Positions 6,915-8,319 of a DNA stretch of 8,319 nucleotides are shown piece after piece. Made by a program: the position numbers and the translations under genes. The DNA comes from UBA6544 sp049601975 (GTDB taxonomy: Bacteria; Pseudomonadota; Alphaproteobacteria; UBA8366). A model generated the notes under the pieces. It worked only from the letters and a program-made list of their open reading frames with translations, was not told the origin of the DNA and made no database searches. Position 1 is the first letter of the stretch; every line of letters starts with the position of its first letter. The stretch spans positions 1-8,319 of the forward strand of contig JBMYRC010000166.1 in assembly GCA_049601975.1 (NCBI GenBank). Reading direction: 5' to 3'.

Positions 6915-8319
6915 CACAGCTCGACCCAGCGGATTTTAACGTCGTTACCGGCACCTTTAAATCGATCGCCGCCGAAATGGGCGATATTATGCTGCGTGCC
7001 GCCTACTCCTCCATTGTGCGGGAAGCCAAAGACTGCTCGACCTGCGTGATGGACGCGGACATGCGGACCGTCGCACAAGCGGAAATGATTCCTATACATA
7101 TGAATTCTCTGGCCGCCGCCGTCCCGTACGTGAAAGAAAAATACGACATCAAACAGGTGAAGCCGACCGAAGCTTTCATCACCAACAATCCATATGAGAA
7201 CGGCCAGCACCTGAACGACATCATCTTCATGTTGCCGGTCTTCTTCGAGGACAAGTTGGTCGCATTTACCGGCAGCGTTTGCCATCACTTGGAGCTTGGC
7301 GGTGCCGTCGCCGGATCAAACGCCAATGCGACCGACCTCTACCAAGAAGGCATCATCATCCCGACCATGAGGATCGATCTGGAACGCGATCTAGGCGATG
7401 GTCCGGTGGAACAGTTCCTGCGCGCAAATGTGCGCATGCCGGATACGATTATCGGTGATTTTCATGCCCAAATCTCCGCTGTCTTGCGGGGCCGCCAACT
7501 ACTGCAAGAACAGTTCGCGCGCTACGGTATAGAGTTGGTGCATATATGTATGGCGGAAATGCAAGACTATTCCGAGCGCATGCTACGCGCCGCCATCACC
7601 AACCTGCCGGACGGCGAGTATTTCGGCGAAGACCAACTGGACGGACAAACCCTGGACAGCGCTCAATCGATGATCCGGGCCCGGGTCGTGATCGAAGGCG
7701 ATGAAGCTTTCGTCGATATGACCGCCAGTGACGATCAAGTCACCTGGCCTATTAACGCGCCGGTAGCCTCCACCCATTCCGCCGTACTGACGGTCTTTGG
7801 ATTGCTAGCGGGGCCAGGCGTGCCGACCAATGACGGCACCTATCGACCGATCAAGATCAAAACCCGCAAAGGCTCGATCCTTGATCCACACCACCCAGCG
7901 CCCGTGCGGGGCCGCATGTCATCGGCGTACCGGACGGCGTCAGCAGTCAAACGCGCGCTCGCCAACGCTGCGCCCGATCGCTTCTCCGCAGCCGGGAACG
8001 ATACAACAAACGCTATCACCATGAGCCGAAAACTCGAGCGTGGTTACGAGATGTTCGCGGAAATCCTGATGGGCGGGAACGGCGCTGGGCCGGAGAATGA
8101 CGGCGCGGAAGTTGTTGCCCAGATGCTGTCGAACACCGGCAATACCCCGGTCGAAGCCATTGAAATGGATCACGATTTTGTTCGAATTGCCGGATACGGA
8201 TTGATCCAGGATTCGGGCGGTGCCGGCGTGCGACGAGGCGGCCTTGGGTTCCGGCGCGTCTACGATATTTTGGAAGACGGTATCTTGATCAGCACCAACG
8301 GCGACCGACACAACACGCC
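6911..8319 (+). CDS. hyuB: Hydantoinase B/oxoprolinase family subunit B (HyuB-type), 3' end outside window
   Basis: My own translation from 6911 is open for 469 codons to the right edge with no stop or frameshift, so the gene is cut there; family members usually have about 520-590 residues. It starts with an ATG overlapping the hyuA TGA and preceded by a strong AAGGAG (6899-6904) with 6 nt spacing, so the A and B subunits are translationally coupled. Hydantoinase B features include an N-terminal helix DFNVVTGTFKSIAAEMGDIMLRAAYSSIVREAKD, NNPYENGQHLNDI (92-104, with H100 and D103), CHHLELGG (124-131), LPDGEYFGEDQLDG, and HHPAPVRGR after a D-P-turn. The motif usually written H-H-x-D-x-G-G has Glu128 in place of Asp. 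The subunit forms the catalytic partner of HyuA for cyclic-amide hydrolysis or a related ATP-dependent reaction in the cytoplasm. Confidence 0.9.
   Translation, partial: MTQLDPADFNVVTGTFKSIAAEMGDIMLRAAYSSIVREAKDCSTCVMDADMRTVAQAEMIPIHMNSLAAAVPYVKEKYDIKQVKPTEAFITNNPYENGQHLNDIIFMLPVFFEDKLVAFTGSVCHHLELGGAVAGSNANATDLYQEGIIIPTMRIDLERDLGDGPVEQFLRANVRMPDTIIGDFHAQISAVLRGRQLLQEQFARYGIELVHICMAEMQDYSERMLRAAITNLPDGEYFGEDQLDGQTLDSAQSMIRARVVIEGDEAFVDMTASDDQVTWPINAPVASTHSAVLTVFGLLAGPGVPTNDGTYRPIKIKTRKGSILDPHHPAPVRGRMSSAYRTASAVKRALANAAPDRFSAAGNDTTNAITMSRKLERGYEMFAEILMGGNGAGPENDGAEVVAQMLSNTGNTPVEAIEMDHDFVRIAGYGLIQDSGGAGVRRGGLGFRRVYDILEDGILISTNGDRHNT

Noticed and set aside
6770..7288. 172-residue minus-strand open frame across the hyuA/hyuB junction
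   Set aside because: Antisense to two strongly supported genes; its composition and lack of motifs mark it as a shadow.
7830..8024. Short plus-strand frame inside hyuB that might signal a frameshift
   Set aside because: Reading hyuB codon by codon from 6911 to 8319 gives no stop or frame change, so this is only an alternative-frame shadow.
7940..8311. 123-residue minus-strand open frame at the right edge
   Set aside because: The plus-strand hyuB frame is continuous through the region and carries family motifs; the minus frame shows none.

Overview
The window is a dense, GC-rich (about 60% by eye) stretch of bacterial chromosome. It carries seven complete or near-complete metabolic genes and one gene cut at the left edge. 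Family content, codon use, four-base stop/start overlaps and a palindromic intergenic repeat all fit an alphaproteobacterium of the Rhodospirillales/Rhizobiales type with a broad catabolic repertoire. This placement is an inference, since no rRNA or other phylogenetic marker is present. I see no mobile element genes, tRNA, CRISPR array or phage genes.

Left region (1-1436): the C-terminal part of a Gfo/Idh/MocA-type dehydrogenase overlaps by GTGA a complete DAO-fold FAD-dependent oxidoreductase. The latter carries an ASGKSGGFLALDWC signature that I associate with TDA3-like oxidoreductases. A 181-bp gap (1437-1617) follows. It holds two inverted copies of a roughly 31-nt palindromic repeat, then a possible sigma70-type promoter.

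Middle region (1618-4078): a TauD/TfdA-type Fe(II)/2-oxoglutarate dioxygenase, an SMP-30/gluconolactonase-like protein and a GNAT acetyltransferase run in one direction, with a 26-bp gap and then an ATGA overlap. With the left pair they look like part of a catabolic locus (dehydrogenase, flavin oxidase, oxygenase, lactonase) for an unidentified small organic substrate.

Right region (4085-8319): a beta-class carbonic anhydrase on the minus strand converges on the GNAT gene, with only 6 bp between the stops. It diverges from a hydantoinase/oxoprolinase A-B pair (hyuA-hyuB type), which overlaps by ATGA. The B gene is open from 6911 to the right edge and is cut there. A carbonic anhydrase beside an A/B pair of a superfamily that also contains ATP- and bicarbonate-dependent carboxylases is the most suggestive functional link in the window, though it is not proven.

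Overall the window is ordinary metabolic sequence, with several small oddities (substituted motif residues, the inverted repeat, the gene combination) but no clear new system.
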